In this document: positions 60,436 to 64,000 of the stretch, one piece after another
How positions within the stretch are numbered: position 1 is the first letter of the stretch
Layout: the number at the start of each line of letters is the position of its first letter
Assembly (NCBI RefSeq): GCF_022539665.2
Contig: NC_081333.1
Coordinates: 1,488,001 to 1,552,000, forward strand
DNA length: 64,000 nucleotides
From: Daphnia carinata
Taxonomy: Eukaryota; Arthropoda; Branchiopoda; Diplostraca; Daphniidae
Direction of reading: 5' to 3'
The notes under the pieces: generated by a model
The model's database searches: none
Told to the model about the DNA's origin: nothing
What the model saw: the letters and a program-made list of their open reading frames with translations, nothing else
Translations under genes and position numbers: made by a program

Positions 60436-63166
60436 CGCGCGTCGAGCTACAGTTCCAATCAAGCTGACGGCACAAGTGCACCGTTTCCAGGTCTTTGTTC
60501 GCTCCCTCCCACAAACCCACCCTTTCCAGAACAGTTGTTAATGCTTCTTATTGCTTGTCCTCATTCAAGAAACGCCTTGCCACGACTTCCAGCACTCACC
60601 TCAAAGTAGAAAAAATAAAATAAAATACGTCCACCATCCTCTCCTCCTTTATGATGGCTAATGTCAGGTATTTTTTTTTCTTGTTTTTGTTTCATTTTGT
60701 TAATATTGCTGTGTGAAGCGGCATGATTATTTTGGTGTCCACATATCATCACGACGAAGAGACGCTGTTACGTCAAGCGTGAATGATAGCCTGGATTGTG
60801 GAGCCATTAGAGAAAGATACTCGAAATATTTTCTCCGTTACACGATGCAACATTTTTTTGTTTTCTTTCGTTAACGATGGATGGATGATGCGTGTGGAAT
60901 GATTCCAGAAGTCAAGAGCCGACCTTCCGTCACGGTCACAACGCTGAATGTTTTTTCTTTTTGTTTAAAAGAAATATTCAAAAATGAATATACGCAGGGC
61001 TGTTAAAACATCCCAACTGGGACGATTACGGTTGTTAGATATCGAGATCCATGAGGAACTTCTTTTTTCTTTTCCCTCATTTTTACTTATAGCATACACG
61101 TGTGACCGGCAATGATGACTACTATTATGATGGATTGTAGCAAAGAGGAAAAAAAAAATATATATATATCGCGACGACCTAACGGACACGTTCTGAAAAG
61201 AAATGGGTCATGAGGTGATCAACTTGCTTGATGCTCTCGCACGTTTATCCTTTTGTCTGCATTTGTTCTGTCTAGTGTGTGCAAGTAATGGCGAGTGCAC
61301 TTACTCGTTATCCTTAACAAAGGAAGAGAACGAATGGCCTCTGCCAAAGTCATCTGATGCCACTAGTCATGTCCTCTACTCATCTTTCTGAAAGGGGCTA
61401 CCGGCATTCACCCTCCGGTTCACTGCACTCTCTCTCCTGTGTCTAACAACGCAACATATTTTTGGCCAAAAAACCGAGCGCATATATTCAGCGTGACTGT
61501 CATTTGAAGTGGTGTGCAATAGCCCCGGCATTTCTGTTTACCACTCATCTAACGGTGCAGGCTGCCGTTCTACTTCAAAAACCAACGACCAACAACCTCG
61601 GTAAGAAACATCCAGACGTTAATACGAACACCTATGTGCCAACGTGACATGTAAAAACTGCCACGTCGGGCTGTTCCAGTCGCATTAAAAATGCTCAAAA
61701 AAAAAAAAAACGAAGAAGAAATTCAAGTTATTTAGAAAATTACCTGCTAGGGTCGTGTAATAGTTTTGATCTCGGCAAATGATGGTTGATCCAGTAACGA
61801 ACGCGGGACACACGTCGTCGCATCAGCCATTTCCAAAGAGGAGGTCCTTGTACTCGACAGCCGTCTGTACCTAATCTGCTTTAATGGCAGACTTGGTTAT
61901 ACATTACTGTTCATGAGTCTTCCAGTCCTTGGCCGTGACATTGCAAAGTCATGAACAATGCATAGAGAATGGAAGGGGGGTCGTTGTTATTGAAATAGAA
62001 CCACAACAGGTGGTTGGTTCGGTATTGCGGTGCGTGTTGAGGTCGTTGTGATGACGTGATATCATCACGGACCTCCCGCGGTAGGTTTTCCTAGGCGAAC
62101 TCAAGACTGATAGTAACCTACAGTGCCTCGAAAAATATAAGAATTAACGCGAGAAGGTAACACAGAATGAAGGATGGCCGCCGGCATGAGTGGAGCTAAA
62201 GGTGAGGAAGACAGTATAAGAACAGAAACAGATTACTTACATGGCCCACATAAGCCAGGTCGTGTCTTATTGGCCTACATTTTTACGCGTAGCCTCAGTG
62301 TGATAACGTTTTATGAATTTCAGTTGTATGAGGTTAGTATAATCTTTGGCGACAATGTTCGTGCTTATTTCACGTCATAATGTAATTAGCTCTTTCTGTT
62401 TTGTTTTGTTTTTCCTTGTCGTCCATCTGTTTCGAAATAGCCGGAGAAATTCGGGTGTTACTTTAAAAGCAAGTTTTTTACTGGAACATCATTCCAGATC
62501 CATTAGTTGTTATTCTACTGGAACTTTCGAATTTTGCTAGTTTTACCTCTTTTTTTTTTCCTTCCTTAAATTGGATCAATGGCTTAATATCAATCGCTGT
62601 TTAGTATTTTTGCCAGGCCAGCAGCTTTTAGGGTCTCTCTTTATTGCTTAAAGCTAATACTATCGCAACAACTATTTTTAAAACGATCCGACCTCATTGA
62701 AAAAAAAAAAGCATTGCAAACAATGTCACCCAGAACATAACCTGTTGTTTCGTTACAATTGACACAAATGATACACACACAAAAAAGAGAGAACAGGATT
62801 TAACCAAAAAAAAGACACTCAAACAAACAGAAAATCTTTTGTTGTTGTTGTTTGTGTGTGTGTGTGTGTGTATGATTCACAAAATAGAGCATAATCAAGT
62901 GTGTTTTTATTTACAAAAGACATCAACCAATAATAGAACAAAGAAATTCGAGTTTGTTTGGAGAACAAACCGATGCGTAAAAAGATGGGGGGAGCATTGC
63001 TGATTGGCCAGGAAAAGAGTTTAAGGTCGCAGGTAGTGGACAAGCGGGAATAAGGCTGGGATCCAGCTGGAACGAAAGAATTGGAAAACAAAACAAAAAA
63101 AAAAGGGCCTGCCATTTTCTTTTGTTCGTGTGCGATACGTGCGCAAATTTTTCAATCGTTCAGTGA
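60436..63166. other. Intergenic upstream of CPAP1, T-rich, with a (TG)n run
   Basis: About 2.7 kb. It holds a (TG) microsatellite near 62850-62872 and several short A/T homopolymers. ORFs seen here (60561-63115, both strands) are short and of biased composition. No gene is supported. Confidence 0.55.
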
Positions 63167-64000
63167 TCACATGTCTTTGCCGTTGTCCCTCACGCGGATG
63201 TTCAACAACTCTTCAATAGGCAAAATGGGATCGTTCGTTGCCATGGTGAAGAACGAATGACGCGGCTTTTCTTGAACTGGAACGGGTTCCTAATCAACAT
63301 TTCAATCTCAATTAAAACAGCTTAATCGCATGAAATCTTTTCATTGTTTTTTTGCATACCTTATCTTCTTTCTCTTCGATGTTGCTATCTACACGTTCGC
63401 TGGACAAGTCCGGCTTGTCCAAGAAAGGCTGACCAGCTGATTCGTAAGCATAACTTTGTTGCTGATGCGTTGGGTAATCCTGTTCCTCTTCAATCGGTTG
63501 TGGTTCGGGATTCTCAATGTCTTTGTCTGTCGCGATGGAAGCCACGCTCACGAGCTCAATCTTCGCAGATTCTGCCTCTTCCTCAGCCTTTGGCATGCTG
63601 GACGTCTCTGTTTTACCAGAAATCTGCGGCTCCGATGTGGGTGGCCATTGGTCAGGTGATGCGAGGACCGAGCCAGACTCTTCTTCATCATCCAATGACG
63701 GTTCGATGATCGGTGCAGCTGTTGTGGTACGAGCAAATTGCCCTGGTCTCATTCTCTTGTTAGGTCGTGGTGGAATACTGGGCATCTCCACCACCTCTTC
63801 CTTAACAACAGGTTTAGGACTGTCTTCCGCTAACAACCTTTCTTCCTCTTCTCGTTGCTGCTTCTGCTGGATTCTTCTTCGAACGAAAGGACTACCGGGC
63901 ATCTTGCCGAAGAGATTCTTCCTGCCAGAAGGCTCTTCTTCCTGGACATCAACTTGAACAGGGGCCACCTCAGCTGTTGGTGTAACCGGCTCTTCTTCTT
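63167..64000 (-). CDS. Unrecognised Glu/Pro/Ser-rich protein, 5' end beyond right edge
   Basis: The last two exons are visible: 63360-64000+ and 63167-63289, joined in frame at a GTATGC donor and an ATTAG acceptor. The visible 254 residues are low-complexity, rich in Glu, Pro, Ser, Gln and Lys, with a basic segment (FVRRRIQQKQQREEEERLL) and a Thr/Ala stretch (ARTTTAAP). The C-terminus is more ordered: RHSFFTMATNDPILPIEELLNIRVRDNGKDM. No domain is recognised. It shares the strand and the style of the neighbouring cuticle protein, so an extracellular matrix product is possible, but no signal peptide is in view. Confidence 0.6.

Overview
This 64 kb window looks like nuclear DNA from an arthropod, most likely a branchiopod crustacean such as Daphnia. 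The reasons are the gene density, the many short GT-AG introns (mostly 60-100 bases), a CPAP1-type cuticle protein behind a TATA box plus arthropod TCAGT initiator, and arthropod-like versions of conserved eukaryotic genes. No prokaryotic, viral or CRISPR features and no rRNA or tRNA genes were seen. The taxon is an inference.

Layout, left to right. A secreted M14 metallocarboxypeptidase (5' end cut by the window edge), mitochondrial ETFDH and an Nramp metal transporter lie on the + strand (1-9.6 kb). A torsin-activator (LAP1/LULL1-like) family follows, with three minus-strand copies at 10.3-11.4, 17.2-18.0 and 19.1-20.1 kb, around the + strand PAF1-complex gene CTR9 (12.1-16.6 kb). A decayed Nramp exon pair lies between copies 2 and 3, so part of this cluster arose by segmental duplication of the neighbouring Nramp/torsin-activator block. 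Next come the divergent pair VPS52 (-) and DIS3L2 (+), an orphan secreted protein (29.3-31.5 kb), a CENP-E-like kinesin-7 (32.3-39.7 kb), the ciliary GTPase ARL13B, and the iron-sulfur scaffold ISCU (-).

Head to head with ISCU is the most striking gene: an eight-exon, 456-residue histone H2B variant (43.5-45.5 kb). It has a complete, ungapped H2B fold, lacks the lysine ubiquitinated by Bre1/RNF20, and carries a C-terminal extension of about 328 residues that is acidic and Ser/Thr-rich. From 45.5 to 52.1 kb the DNA is repeat-rich and essentially gene-free. It contains a 30-bp satellite and a 342-bp element with perfect 19-bp terminal inverted repeats and a nested set of perfect hairpins, one capped by a C(TTCG)G tetraloop. 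The right part holds the V-ATPase a-subunit gene (-), with two apparent mutually exclusive exons, a CPAP1 chitin-binding cuticle protein (-), and the 3' end of an unrecognised Glu/Pro-rich gene (-).

Three otherwise well-conserved genes (ETFDH, CTR9, ISCU) each carry one single-base indel in the middle of a conserved block. Two of these are in homopolymers. I think residual assembly or sequencing errors are the likeliest cause, but real lesions cannot be excluded. Exon models come from manual splicing by eye, so exact junctions are provisional where stated. Functionally the window is a mix of housekeeping genes (mitochondrial redox and Fe-S assembly, metal and proton transport, chromatin and transcription, RNA decay, vesicle tethering, mitosis, cilia) and arthropod-specific secreted proteins. 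No operon-like functional cluster is evident beyond the torsin-activator family.
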